Assembly: GCA_028280615.1 (NCBI GenBank)
Contig: JANQLK010000055.1
Span: forward strand, 1-64,000
DNA: 64,000 nt
Source: Woeseiaceae bacterium
GTDB taxonomy: Bacteria; Pseudomonadota; Gammaproteobacteria; Steroidobacterales; Woeseiaceae
Reading direction: 5' to 3'
This document shows, one piece after another, positions 23,474 through 32,133 of this stretch (position 1 is its first letter; every line of letters begins with the position of its first letter). Under the pieces are notes generated by a model. The model did not search any database. It was not told the DNA's origin and was given only the letters and a program-made list of their open reading frames with translations. Position numbers and translations under genes: made by a program.

Positions 23474-25240
23474 ATGGCCTACGTTGCAATCGCCGATCGC
23501 GACCACGAAGTCGAGCACCACGATCCGCAGACTTTCATCACCAAGTACGTCTGGAGCCAGGATCACAAGGTGATCGCGATCCAGTACGCCGGCACGGCGA
23601 TCTTCGTCGGCGTCATCGCGCTGGTCCTGTCGGCGATGATGCGGCTGCAGCTCGGCTTTCCGGACACGTTCGCGTTCATCAATCCCGAGAACTACTACCA
23701 GTTCATTACGATGCACGGGATGATCATGGTGATCTACCTGCTGACGGCGCTGTTCCTGGGCGGCTTCGGCAACTACCTGATTCCGCTCATGTGCGGCAGC
23801 CGCGACATGGTATTCCCGTATCTCAACATGCTGAGTTTCTGGGTATACCTCCTGTCGGTCATCATCCTGCTGGCGAGTTTTTTCGTGCCGGGCGGCTCGA
23901 CCGGAGCGGGATGGACCCTGTATCCGCCGCAGGCCATCATGCCGGGTACGCCGGGCGTGGACTGGGGCATCGTGCTGATGCTCGCGTCGCTCGCCGTGTT
24001 CATCGTCGCGTTCACGATGGGCGGGCTGAACTACATCACGACGGTACTGCAGGCGCGCTGCAACGGCATGACGCTGATGCGCATGCCGCTGTCGGTCTGG
24101 GGCATCTTCATCGCCACCGTGCTCGGCCTGCTGGCCTTCCCTGCGCTACTCGTCAGCGCGATCATGATGCTGTTCGACAAGGGCCTCGGGACCTCGTTCT
24201 TCATGCCGGCGATCAGCTCGATGGGCGCGGACCCGGGCTACACGGGCGGCAGCCCGATCCTGTTCCAGCACCTGTTCTGGTTCTTCGGCCATCCCGAGGT
24301 GTACATCGTCGCGCTGCCGGCGTTCGGCATCGTCTCGGACCTCCTCTCCACGCATGCGCGCAAGAACATCTTCGGCTACCGCATGATGGTCTGGGCGATA
24401 ATCGCCATCGGCGGCCTGTCGTTCATCGTCTGGGCGCATCACATGTACGTCTCGGGCATGCATCCCTTCTTCGGCTTCTTCTTCGCGACGACGACGCTGA
24501 TCATCGCGGTGCCAACCGCGATCAAGGTCTACAACTGGGTATTGACCCTGTGGGAGGGCGACATCCATCTGCGCGTACCCATGCTGTTTGCGATCGGCTT
24601 CATCTTTACGTTCATCCACGGCGGTCTGACGGGCCTGTTCCTCGGCAACGTGACGATCGACCTGCCGCTGTCCGACACCTATTTCGTCGTCGCGCACTTC
24701 CATATGGTCATGGGCGTGTCGCCGATTCTCGTCGTGTTCGGCGCGATCTATCACTGGTTCCCGAAGATCACGGGCAGGATGTACAACGAGACGCTCGGCA
24801 AGTGGCATTTCTGGATGACGTTCCTGGGCACCTACGCGATCTACCTGCCGATGCACTACCTGGGTTTCCAAGGCGTCCCGAGGCGCTATTTCGCCATGGG
24901 CGATACCGAGTTCCTGCCGCAGTCGGCGCAGGACCTGAACGCGTTCATTTCGATGTCCGCGCTGTTCGTCGCGGCCACCCAGATCCTGTTCTTCATCAAC
25001 GTGATCTGGAGCCTCAAGTCGGGACCCAGGTCGGAGCGCAATCCCTGGAAGGCGACGACGCTCGAATGGCAGACGCCGGATCATCCGCCGAAGCACGGTA
25101 ACTGGGGCCACGAACTGCCGGTCTGCTATCGCTGGGCCTATGATTACAGCGTGCCGGGCTGTCCGGACGACTTTATCCCGCAGAACGTGCCACCGGGCGA
25201 TACGGCGCCGGCCGGCCGGGACCACGACGAGGGCCATTAG
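23474..25240 (+). CDS. coxA: Cytochrome c oxidase subunit I
   Basis: A 588-residue core subunit with 12 or more transmembrane helices, holding heme a, heme a3 and CuB and reducing O2 to water while pumping protons. Visible ligands: TMHGMIMVIY (heme a His), FGHPEVYIVALPAFG (CuB His, cross-linked Tyr and the HPEVY Glu of the A1 class D-channel), WAHHMYVSG (two CuB His) and VVAHFHMVMG (heme a3 and heme a His). It begins three bases after coxB and its stop shares one base with the next start. The C-terminal extension past residue 520 is polar. Confidence 0.97.
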   Translation: MAYVAIADRDHEVEHHDPQTFITKYVWSQDHKVIAIQYAGTAIFVGVIALVLSAMMRLQLGFPDTFAFINPENYYQFITMHGMIMVIYLLTALFLGGFGNYLIPLMCGSRDMVFPYLNMLSFWVYLLSVIILLASFFVPGGSTGAGWTLYPPQAIMPGTPGVDWGIVLMLASLAVFIVAFTMGGLNYITTVLQARCNGMTLMRMPLSVWGIFIATVLGLLAFPALLVSAIMMLFDKGLGTSFFMPAISSMGADPGYTGGSPILFQHLFWFFGHPEVYIVALPAFGIVSDLLSTHARKNIFGYRMMVWAIIAIGGLSFIVWAHHMYVSGMHPFFGFFFATTTLIIAVPTAIKVYNWVLTLWEGDIHLRVPMLFAIGFIFTFIHGGLTGLFLGNVTIDLPLSDTYFVVAHFHMVMGVSPILVVFGAIYHWFPKITGRMYNETLGKWHFWMTFLGTYAIYLPMHYLGFQGVPRRYFAMGDTEFLPQSAQDLNAFISMSALFVAATQILFFINVIWSLKSGPRSERNPWKATTLEWQTPDHPPKHGNWGHELPVCYRWAYDYSVPGCPDDFIPQNVPPGDTAPAGRDHDEGH

Positions 25241-25902
25241 TGGAGCTGATCCTCGTCTTCCTGGCCGTCATCCTGGCCGTGTTCATGGGCTGGCTTTTGA
25301 AGCAGTCCTTCAACACACAGCCGTGGGTGGCCGAAAGCGTCGATGAGACCGCTCACCAGGCGCCGCTCGGTGCCAACGCGAAGGCCGTCGCGCTGACCGG
25401 CCTCCTGGCAGTGATCACGTCGTTCTTCGCGCTCATGATGAGCGCCTACTCCGAGCGCATGGAACTCGGCGACTGGGTACCGCTCGGCGAGCCGACGCTA
25501 TTGTGGATCAATACCGCCATGCTGGTGCTGGCGAGTGTCGCGTTCCAGTGGACCCGCAACGCGGCCGTGGAAGGCGTCCGCGCGCGCGTCATCCCGGGCA
25601 TGTTCATGAGCGGGATTCTGACGATCGCCTTCGTCGCCGGGCAGCTTGCGGCATGGAAGCTCCTGACCGATGCGGGGCAGGGTGTGACCGGCAGTCCCGC
25701 GAACGGCTTCTTCTACCTCATGACCGGCGCCCACGCGCTGCACATACTCGGCGGCCTGTACGTCTGGGCGCGGGCGCTGATTCGCCTGCTGTCCGGGCGC
25801 GAGCCTCACTCGGTCCGCGAGAGCATCGAACTCTGCACGGTCTACTGGCACTTCCTGCTCGTCGTCTGGCTGGTCATGTTCGGCCTGCTGTTGTCTACCT
25901 GA
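25240..25902 (+). CDS. Cytochrome c oxidase subunit III-like protein (first of two)
   Basis: A 220-residue protein with seven hydrophobic helices and the subunit III end pattern (TGAHALHILGGLYVW near 165, then CTVYWHFLLVVWLVMFGLL). The GTG start overlaps the coxA stop by one base. Its central part lacks the usual subunit III Glu in the second half-helix motif that I would expect, and it is only distantly like the second subunit III gene, so it may be an accessory subunit. Such tandem subunit III genes occur in some caa3 operons. Confidence 0.85.
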   Translation: MELILVFLAVILAVFMGWLLKQSFNTQPWVAESVDETAHQAPLGANAKAVALTGLLAVITSFFALMMSAYSERMELGDWVPLGEPTLLWINTAMLVLASVAFQWTRNAAVEGVRARVIPGMFMSGILTIAFVAGQLAAWKLLTDAGQGVTGSPANGFFYLMTGAHALHILGGLYVWARALIRLLSGREPHSVRESIELCTVYWHFLLVVWLVMFGLLLST

Positions 25903-25925
25903 TCCTCAAGAAGGACCCGCCCACC

Positions 25926-26615
25926 ATGTCCGACACCACGATCGATTCCGGCGCGCTGAACGAGCCCGAGGGCAAACAGGGCGTCGTCCACGACTTCTCA
26001 CGCGACAAGCAGGTGTTCGGCATGCCGTGGGGCAAGGCCATGATGTGGATATTTCTGCTGTCGGACACGTTCATCTTCAGCTGCTTCCTCGTGTCCTACA
26101 TGAACGTCCGGATCTCGACGACCGATCCATGGCCGAATCCGAGCGAGGTGTTTGGGCTGACCGTATTCGGCGTCTCGGTGCCGCTGCTGCTGATCGCGAT
26201 CATGACGTTCATCCTGATCACGTCGTCGGGCACGATGGCGCTGGCCGTGAACATGGGCTATCGCAAGAATAAGACCGCCACGTTCTGGCTCATGGTGGCG
26301 ACGGCCATACTGGGCGCCTCGTTCGTCGGCATGCAGGCTTTCGAGTGGTCCAAGCTGATCGCCGAGGGCGTGCGCCCCTGGGCCAATCCCTTCGGCGCGG
26401 CGCAGTTCGGCTCGAGCTTCTTCATGATCACGGGCTTCCACGGCATGCACGTGACGGGCGGCGTCATTTACCTGCTATGGGTGGCGATCCGTGTCAAGCG
26501 CGGGGTCTACGAGCGGCGCGGCAACAACTACGAGATCGTCGAGATCGCCGGGCTCTACTGGCACTTCGTCGATCTCGTCTGGGTGTTCATTTTCGCATTC
26601 TTCTATCTCTGGTAA
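25926..26615 (+). CDS. coxC: Cytochrome c oxidase subunit III (second of two)
   Basis: A 229-residue integral membrane subunit III. Seven helices are visible, with conserved parts LLSDTFIFSCFLVSY near residue 40, AFEWSKL near 140, FFMITGFHGMHVTGGVIYLLW near 165, and the terminal GLYWHFVDLVWVFIFAFFYLW. Subunit III stabilises the D-channel proton uptake of subunit I. ATG 25926 is chosen because the conserved sequence starts soon after it; the open frame upstream overlaps the preceding gene. It lies 23 bases after the first subunit III-like gene. Confidence 0.95.
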   Translation: MSDTTIDSGALNEPEGKQGVVHDFSRDKQVFGMPWGKAMMWIFLLSDTFIFSCFLVSYMNVRISTTDPWPNPSEVFGLTVFGVSVPLLLIAIMTFILITSSGTMALAVNMGYRKNKTATFWLMVATAILGASFVGMQAFEWSKLIAEGVRPWANPFGAAQFGSSFFMITGFHGMHVTGGVIYLLWVAIRVKRGVYERRGNNYEIVEIAGLYWHFVDLVWVFIFAFFYLW

Positions 26616-26624
26616 GGAACACAG

Positions 26625-26972
26625 ATGGCAACGGCAGAAGGGCAACAGCATCCGCTGAAAATCTACTGGATCATGTGGGGCGCGCTGTTCGTGTTGAGCG
26701 CCTTCTCCTATGCGACCGACTTCATGCCGGACGGAGCGCTCAGAACCTTCCTGATTCTCCTGTTCATGATGCTCAAGGCGGGCGGCATCGTCTGGATCTT
26801 CATGCACATGGGCTGGGAGCGCCTTGCGCTCAAGGTCGCGATCCTGGGCCCGCCCGTGGCCATCATGGTGCTGATCGCGCTCATGACCTTCGAAGGCGAC
26901 TACGTCGAGGAAAACCGCATCGACAACTACGGCGAGAGCACGATGGAGGTCGAGACGCCGGGACACCATTAG
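26625..26972 (+). CDS. Cytochrome c oxidase subunit IV (caa3 type)
   Basis: A 115-residue membrane protein with three hydrophobic helices. It has the small subunit IV pattern of bacterial caa3/bo-type oxidases: an N-terminal aromatic start near HPLKIYWIMWGALFVLS, then AGGIVWIFMHMGWERLALK, and a short polar tail. It closes the oxidase operon nine bases after coxC. No heme-assembly or copper-chaperone gene follows in the window. Confidence 0.9.
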   Translation: MATAEGQQHPLKIYWIMWGALFVLSAFSYATDFMPDGALRTFLILLFMMLKAGGIVWIFMHMGWERLALKVAILGPPVAIMVLIALMTFEGDYVEENRIDNYGESTMEVETPGHH

Positions 26973-27017
26973 CAGCGCCGCTGGCCGTCGCAGGTTCGCT
27001 GCGGTAGCCTCCTGAAC

Positions 27018-28235
27018 ATGGCAATCCTGGGCGTCGTCGCGATACTCGCGATCGCATACGCGCTCTCGACCTCGCGTGCGGCGATCAACTACCGGACCGT
27101 TTCGGTCGCGCTGGGCCTTCAGGTCGGCCTCGCGGCCGTGATCATCTACCTGCCCTGGGGCCGGGATGCGCTGGCCGCCGTCGTTCGCGGCGTGCAGCAC
27201 GTCATCAACTACGCGAACGATGGCATCGCCTTCGTATTCGGCGAGCAGATTACGCCGTCGCTCGGCTTCACGATCGCGTTCAATGTCCTGCCCGTCATCG
27301 TGTTCTTTGCCGCGTTGATGTCGGCGCTGTATTACCTGGGCATCATGCAGGTGTTCGTCGGGCTGCTCGGCGGAGCGCTTGAGCGGCTCCTCAAGACGAG
27401 CCGGGCCGAGTCGGTGTCAGCCGCGTCGAACATCTTCGTCGGCCACACCGATGCGCCGCTCGTGGTCCGGCCGTTTCTCGCCAGCATGACCGAGTCGGAG
27501 CTGTTCGCGGTCATGACCGGCGGCTGCGCGACGATCGCGGGCGGCGTGATGATGGCCTACGCGACGATGGGCGTCGATCTCGGCTATCTCCTGACGGCGA
27601 GTTTCATGTCGGCACCGGGCGGACTGCTGATGGCGAAGATCCTCGTGCCCGAGACCGCCACGCCCGTGGACGGGCCACAGTCCAGGGACGGTGCGGAGGA
27701 GGACCGGCCCGCCAACCTCTTCGAGGCGATCGGCAACGGCGCGCTGACGGGCATGCAGATCGCGTTCAGCATCGGCGCGATGCTGATTGCGTTCGTCGGG
27801 ATCATCTACATGCTGAATGGTCTCCTCGAGTGGATCGGTGGTCTGTTCGGCTTCGACGGTCTGACTCTGCAGTGGCTGCTCGGCCATCTCGTGTCGCCCG
27901 TGGCATGGCTCATCGGCGTGCCCTGGGACGAGGCGGCGGCGGCCGGCAGCCTGATCGGCCAGAAGTTCGTCCTCAATGAGTTTTATGCCTATGTCGCGTT
28001 CATGGAGGTCCGGGCGGAGCTCTCGGCCTACACGCAGCTCGTCGTTACGTTCGCGCTCTGCGGCTTCTCCAACCTGGCCTCGATCGCGATTCTGCTGGGC
28101 GGGCTCGGTGCGGTCATTCCCGCCCGCCGGCACGACATCGCCCGGCTCGGGCTCAAGGCCGTAGTCGGTGGCACGCTCGTCAACCTCATGAACGCGGCCC
28201 TGGCCGGCTTGTTTTTCTCGCTCAAGGGCCTATAA
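27018..28235 (+). CDS. NupC-type concentrative nucleoside transporter (CNT)
   Basis: A 405-residue inner-membrane symporter that takes up nucleosides with H+ or Na+. It has the CNT layout: N-terminal helices, the gate segment with [22 protein letters not shown] near residue 140, and the conserved C-terminal transport domain ([28 protein letters not shown] near 350). It ends seven bases before deoB, so uptake and pentose handling are probably co-expressed. A paralogue lies at 49765; the two share the gate and C-terminal motifs. Purine versus pyrimidine preference cannot be read from the sequence. Confidence 0.93.
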   Translation: MAILGVVAILAIAYALSTSRAAINYRTVSVALGLQVGLAAVIIYLPWGRDALAAVVRGVQHVINYANDGIAFVFGEQITPSLGFTIAFNVLPVIVFFAALMSALYYLGIMQVFVGLLGGALERLLKTSRAESVSAASNIFVGHTDAPLVVRPFLASMTESELFAVMTGGCATIAGGVMMAYATMGVDLGYLLTASFMSAPGGLLMAKILVPETATPVDGPQSRDGAEEDRPANLFEAIGNGALTGMQIAFSIGAMLIAFVGIIYMLNGLLEWIGGLFGFDGLTLQWLLGHLVSPVAWLIGVPWDEAAAAGSLIGQKFVLNEFYAYVAFMEVRAELSAYTQLVVTFALCGFSNLASIAILLGGLGAVIPARRHDIARLGLKAVVGGTLVNLMNAALAGLFFSLKGL

Positions 28236-28242
28236 GGTCGGT

Positions 28243-29442
28243 ATGGGACGCGCGATCATCCTCGTACTCGACTCCTTCGGCATCGGCGCCACGGCCGACG
28301 CCGGTGAGTTCGGCGATGCCGGCGCGAACACGCTGGGCAGCATCGCGCGCGAACGGGCCGCCTCCGAGGCCGGACCGCTCAGGCTGCCGAATCTCTCCCG
28401 CCTCGGTCTCATGCACGCCAGCCGCGACTCGGCCGGAGCGTTTCCGGCCGGCACGGGCAACGGTTTCGACGTGGTCGGCACCTACGGCTATGCCGCGGAG
28501 CTCTCGAGCGGCAAGGACACGCCGAGCGGCCACTGGGAGATAGCAGGCGTGCCCGTCCTGTTCGACTGGGGCTACTTCACCGACAAGACCGACACGTTCC
28601 CGCCCGAGCTGCTCGATAAACTCATCGAGCGTACCGGCGTGCCCGGCGTGCTCGGCAACTGCCACTCGTCCGGTACGACGATCATCGCCGAGCTCGGTGA
28701 CGAGCATATGCAAACCGGCAAGCCGATCGTCTACACGTCGGCCGACAGCGTCTTCCAGGTCGCGGCCCACGAGGAGAGCTTCGGCCTGGACCGGCTCTAC
28801 GAGTTCTGCGAGGTCGCCCGCGAGCTCGTCGACGAGTACAAGATTGGCCGCGTCATTGCGCGACCGTTCGTCGGTGACGGCGCCGACACCTTCGTGCGCA
28901 CGGGCAATCGCCGCGACCTGACCACGCCGCCGCACGCGCCGACCGTGCTCGACAAGCTCGTCGAGGCGGGCGGGGAGGTCATCAGCATCGGCAAGATCGC
29001 CGATATCTACGCCCACCAGGGCATCACGAAAAAGATCAAGGCCACGGGTAACGCGGCGCTGTTCGACGCGACGCTCGAGGCGCTGGCCGGGGCAGGCGAC
29101 CGCTCGATCGTGTTCACGAACTTTGTCGACTTCGACATGCTCTACGGCCACCGCCGCGACGTCGAAGGCTATGCGGCGGCGCTCGAGTACTTCGACGAGC
29201 GCCTGCCCGAACTGCTCGATGCGATGAACGACGACGATCTACTGGTCATCACGGCCGACCACGGCTGCGATCCGACCTGGCAGGGCACCGACCACACGCG
29301 CGAGCATATCCCCGTGATCGCCTGCGGCGCGGGCCTGACACCGGGATCGATCGGCAAGCGCGAGACGTTTGCGGATATTGGCCAGACGCTGGCCGACTAC
29401 TTCGACCTGCCGGAGATGGATTACGGGACGAGTTTTCTCTGA
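28243..29442 (+). CDS. deoB: Phosphopentomutase
   Basis: A 399-residue enzyme that interconverts (deoxy)ribose-1-phosphate and -5-phosphate using two Mn2+ ions. Marks: N-terminal [16 protein letters not shown] (metal Asp), GHWEIAG (the phosphorylated Thr/Ser region), [17 protein letters not shown], and the C-terminal metal site [20 protein letters not shown]. Length matches E. coli DeoB (407). The short SD (AAGG) precedes ATG 28243. It would process the pentose-1-phosphates made by thymidine phosphorylase encoded at 48362. DeoC aldolase is not in the window. Confidence 0.96.
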   Translation: MGRAIILVLDSFGIGATADAGEFGDAGANTLGSIARERAASEAGPLRLPNLSRLGLMHASRDSAGAFPAGTGNGFDVVGTYGYAAELSSGKDTPSGHWEIAGVPVLFDWGYFTDKTDTFPPELLDKLIERTGVPGVLGNCHSSGTTIIAELGDEHMQTGKPIVYTSADSVFQVAAHEESFGLDRLYEFCEVARELVDEYKIGRVIARPFVGDGADTFVRTGNRRDLTTPPHAPTVLDKLVEAGGEVISIGKIADIYAHQGITKKIKATGNAALFDATLEALAGAGDRSIVFTNFVDFDMLYGHRRDVEGYAAALEYFDERLPELLDAMNDDDLLVITADHGCDPTWQGTDHTREHIPVIACGAGLTPGSIGKRETFADIGQTLADYFDLPEMDYGTSFL

Positions 29443-29522
29443 CCTTGGTCGGATCGGCGAGTCAACCCAGCTGAACGGCCTTTTGCCTGGCGCCAAATCA
29501 TCGGACGGCTTGCCCGGGACAG

Positions 29523-30605
29523 TCACACGGCCGGGTTTAACTCAGTGTTTGAATTGCCTATGACTTCGTCGAAAACGACGACTGCAACGCCCGGTTCGAC
29601 GGATCGCCTCATCCCGACCAGCGCACCGATCGACTCTTCGAGCGTGATCGTGCGACCGATCAGCTTCTGAGGTTGAAGTCTTCCGCTTTCGATCATCGCC
29701 AGCATCTCGCCGTAACGATGCGCCTGCATGCCGTGGCTGCCGACGATCTCGAGCTCGTTGGCGACGACGATGTCCATCGGCACCCTGGGTGAGGACTTGT
29801 CGCCGGCGAGTAGTCCCACCTGCACGTGGCGGCCGCGTTTCCTGAGGCTGCGAACCGACTGCCTGAGCGTCGACGGCTTGCCGAGCGCGTCAATCGACAC
29901 GTGGGCGCCGCCGCGAGTCGCCTCGCGGACCGTTTCGACGACACCGTGTACGACGTCCGCGTTGACGGTCGCGACGGCGCCGCATTCCCGCGCGAGCTCG
30001 AGCGCGGCGCCGTTGATGTCGACCGCGACGACCTTCGCGCCGAGCGCGGAAGCGATCATGATTGCAGAGAGACCGACACCGCCGCAGCCGTACACGGCGA
30101 CCCAGTCGTTTTCGCCGACCCTGCCCTGATCGACGACGGCCCGAAACGAGGTCGCGAAGCGGCAGCCTAGGCTCGCGGCCGCGACGTCTTCCATGTCGTC
30201 CGGAAGTAACACGAGGTTCGTGTCTGCATAGTCGACTGCGACGTATTCGGCGAACGAGCCCCAGTGCGTGAAACCCGGCTGCGACTGATTGTCGCAGACC
30301 TGCTGGTTGCCCGACTCGCACTGCTCGCAACGGCCGCAGCCGGCAACGAACGGCACCGTGACCCGGTCGCCGACCCTGAATTGCGCAACACCATCGCCGA
30401 CGGCGTGCACGGCGCCCGCGAACTCGTGGCCGGGAACGTGCGGCAGACTGATGTCCTTGTCGTGACCTTTCCAGCCGTGCCAGTCACTCAAGCAGACGCC
30501 CGTTGCCTTGACCTTGATGACGACGCCGCCCGCCGGGGCGGCGGGCATCGCGACGTCAGCAATGTGCGGCCGCTCGCCGAAGGCTTCGTAGACTACTGCT
30601 TTCAT
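29523..30605 (-). CDS. Zinc-dependent alcohol dehydrogenase (MDR family)
   Basis: A 360-residue medium-chain dehydrogenase/reductase. Catalytic zinc ligands are in the CLSDWHGW motif (Cys) and GHEFAG (His-Glu); a structural zinc site is present (CGRCEQCESGNQQVC); the Rossmann nucleotide fingerprint is GCGGVGLSAIMIASALGA. It should oxidise an alcohol with NAD(P)+, or reduce the aldehyde. The substrate is unknown. The gene is divergent from the exported amidohydrolase at 30741. The start at ATG 30605 begins directly with the conserved N terminus; the ribosome-binding site is poor. Confidence 0.93.
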   Translation of the reverse strand: MKAVVYEAFGERPHIADVAMPAAPAGGVVIKVKATGVCLSDWHGWKGHDKDISLPHVPGHEFAGAVHAVGDGVAQFRVGDRVTVPFVAGCGRCEQCESGNQQVCDNQSQPGFTHWGSFAEYVAVDYADTNLVLLPDDMEDVAAASLGCRFATSFRAVVDQGRVGENDWVAVYGCGGVGLSAIMIASALGAKVVAVDINGAALELARECGAVATVNADVVHGVVETVREATRGGAHVSIDALGKPSTLRQSVRSLRKRGRHVQVGLLAGDKSSPRVPMDIVVANELEIVGSHGMQAHRYGEMLAMIESGRLQPQKLIGRTITLEESIGALVGMRRSVEPGVAVVVFDEVIGNSNTELNPAV

Positions 30606-30740
30606 CCTGCATACATCCGAATGCCGGTACTCTGAGGGAGGCGGCGCCAGGCGCGGGCATTCGCGCTACCGCTTTGCAGAAAGCCCCGACGCAACCTATG
30701 CTAGCGGCTCGGCCAAAACAATGCACAAGAAGGTCCGCCC

Positions 30741-32120
30741 ATGCATGGCATCGCTCGCCTCCCCGTCGCCGTCTTCGCAACGCTGTTCGTCATCCTGTCG
30801 GCCCAGGCCCAGCAGACCGCGCTCGTCGGCGGCCGACTGATCGACGGTTTCGGTCACGCGCCGATTCACGATAGCGTCATATTGATCGACGGCGACCGGG
30901 TCGCCGACGTCGGTACGGTCGATTCGCTGGACGTGCCCGCGGGTTACGAGGTCATCTCGACCGAAGGCATGGACGTCCTGCCGGGTCTGTGGGAAAGCCA
31001 CGCGCACGTCATGCTGAACGGCCACGCCGACTATCCGCACTGGCAGGCAAACTATCTCGACCGGCAAATCGACGAGATCATGCCGGCCAGCGCCGTGCAG
31101 CTCCTGCTCGCCGGCGTAACCTCGGCGCGCGATCTCGGCGCACCGCTCGAGGCATCGATGGCGCTCAAGGAGCGTATCGCAAGCGGTGAAATTCCCGGAC
31201 CCAATATGTATATGTCCGGGCCGTTCCTGCAGGCCGAGGTCGAGGACTGGCAGACGGCTTACCGCTGGCCCGTCACGTCGGTGCGCGAGGCGCGCGACCG
31301 GGTGCGGACGCTCGACGAGTCGGGAATGGATTTCGTCAAGCTCATCGATCAGGACAAGATGCCGCTCGAGGTCGCGCGGGCGATCGTCGACGAGGCGCAC
31401 AAGCGCGGCATGAAGGTCGTCGGCCACTCGCACCGGCCCGACGAGATCCGCGTTGGCCTGGAGATCGGAATCGACAATTACGAGCACACGGGCTTGACGA
31501 CCGCGCCCGAGTACCCGCCCGATGTGATCGCCGCGCTCAAGGAGCGCACGGCGACCGGCCGCGTGGCCGGAGGCCCGCTGTACTGGACGCCCACGGTCGA
31601 CGTGCTCTACAGCTACGACCGGCTCGTCGCGAATCCCGAACGGCTCGACGACCCCTGCTGGAAGCGCGGCCTGAAGGAGGACACGATCGCGGATATTGCG
31701 GCGTCGATCGCCAATGCGGGCCAGCTGCCGTATATGCGGCTCACGCCGTTGAGAAAGCCGACCCTTGAACGCAAGATCGCGCAGCTTCGCGACGCCGGCG
31801 TGGTGTTCATGGTCGGCACCGACAGTGGCGTGCCGATGAACTTCCACTGTCAGTCGACCTGGCACGAGATGGATACGCTCGTCAACGTCATGGGCATGCC
31901 GGTCATGGACGTTATCCGCGCGGCCGTGTACTGGCCGGCCGTCATGATGGACGTCGAGGCGGACTACGGCACCGTGTCGAAGGGCAAGAAGGCCGACATC
32001 ATCGCCGTGCGTGGCGACGTGCTCGAGCACATCAACCTGCTGTCACAGGTCGAGCTCGTAATGAAGGACGGCATCGTCTACAAGGAGGGCGGTCAGCCGG
32101 TCGAGGCGAATCTGAACTAG
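30741..32120 (+). CDS. Exported amidohydrolase family protein
   Basis: A 459-residue member of the amidohydrolase superfamily (imidazolonepropionase-like branch). It has a signal peptide (RLPVAVFATLFVILSAQAQ), the metal motif HAHV near residue 87, VVGHSHRP near 230, and the late metal Asp in VGTDSGVP near 360. A TIM-barrel metalloenzyme hydrolysing a C-N bond of an unknown periplasmic substrate is expected. It is one of four exported amidohydrolases in the window and is divergent from the alcohol dehydrogenase. Confidence 0.9.
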   Translation: MHGIARLPVAVFATLFVILSAQAQQTALVGGRLIDGFGHAPIHDSVILIDGDRVADVGTVDSLDVPAGYEVISTEGMDVLPGLWESHAHVMLNGHADYPHWQANYLDRQIDEIMPASAVQLLLAGVTSARDLGAPLEASMALKERIASGEIPGPNMYMSGPFLQAEVEDWQTAYRWPVTSVREARDRVRTLDESGMDFVKLIDQDKMPLEVARAIVDEAHKRGMKVVGHSHRPDEIRVGLEIGIDNYEHTGLTTAPEYPPDVIAALKERTATGRVAGGPLYWTPTVDVLYSYDRLVANPERLDDPCWKRGLKEDTIADIAASIANAGQLPYMRLTPLRKPTLERKIAQLRDAGVVFMVGTDSGVPMNFHCQSTWHEMDTLVNVMGMPVMDVIRAAVYWPAVMMDVEADYGTVSKGKKADIIAVRGDVLEHINLLSQVELVMKDGIVYKEGGQPVEANLN

Positions 32121-32133
32121 CCCGCGTCGATCG

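Noticed and set aside
29513..29538. CCCGG/CCGGG stem with TTT as terminator after deoB
   Set aside because: Five pairs with a 13-base loop and only three T bases is too weak.
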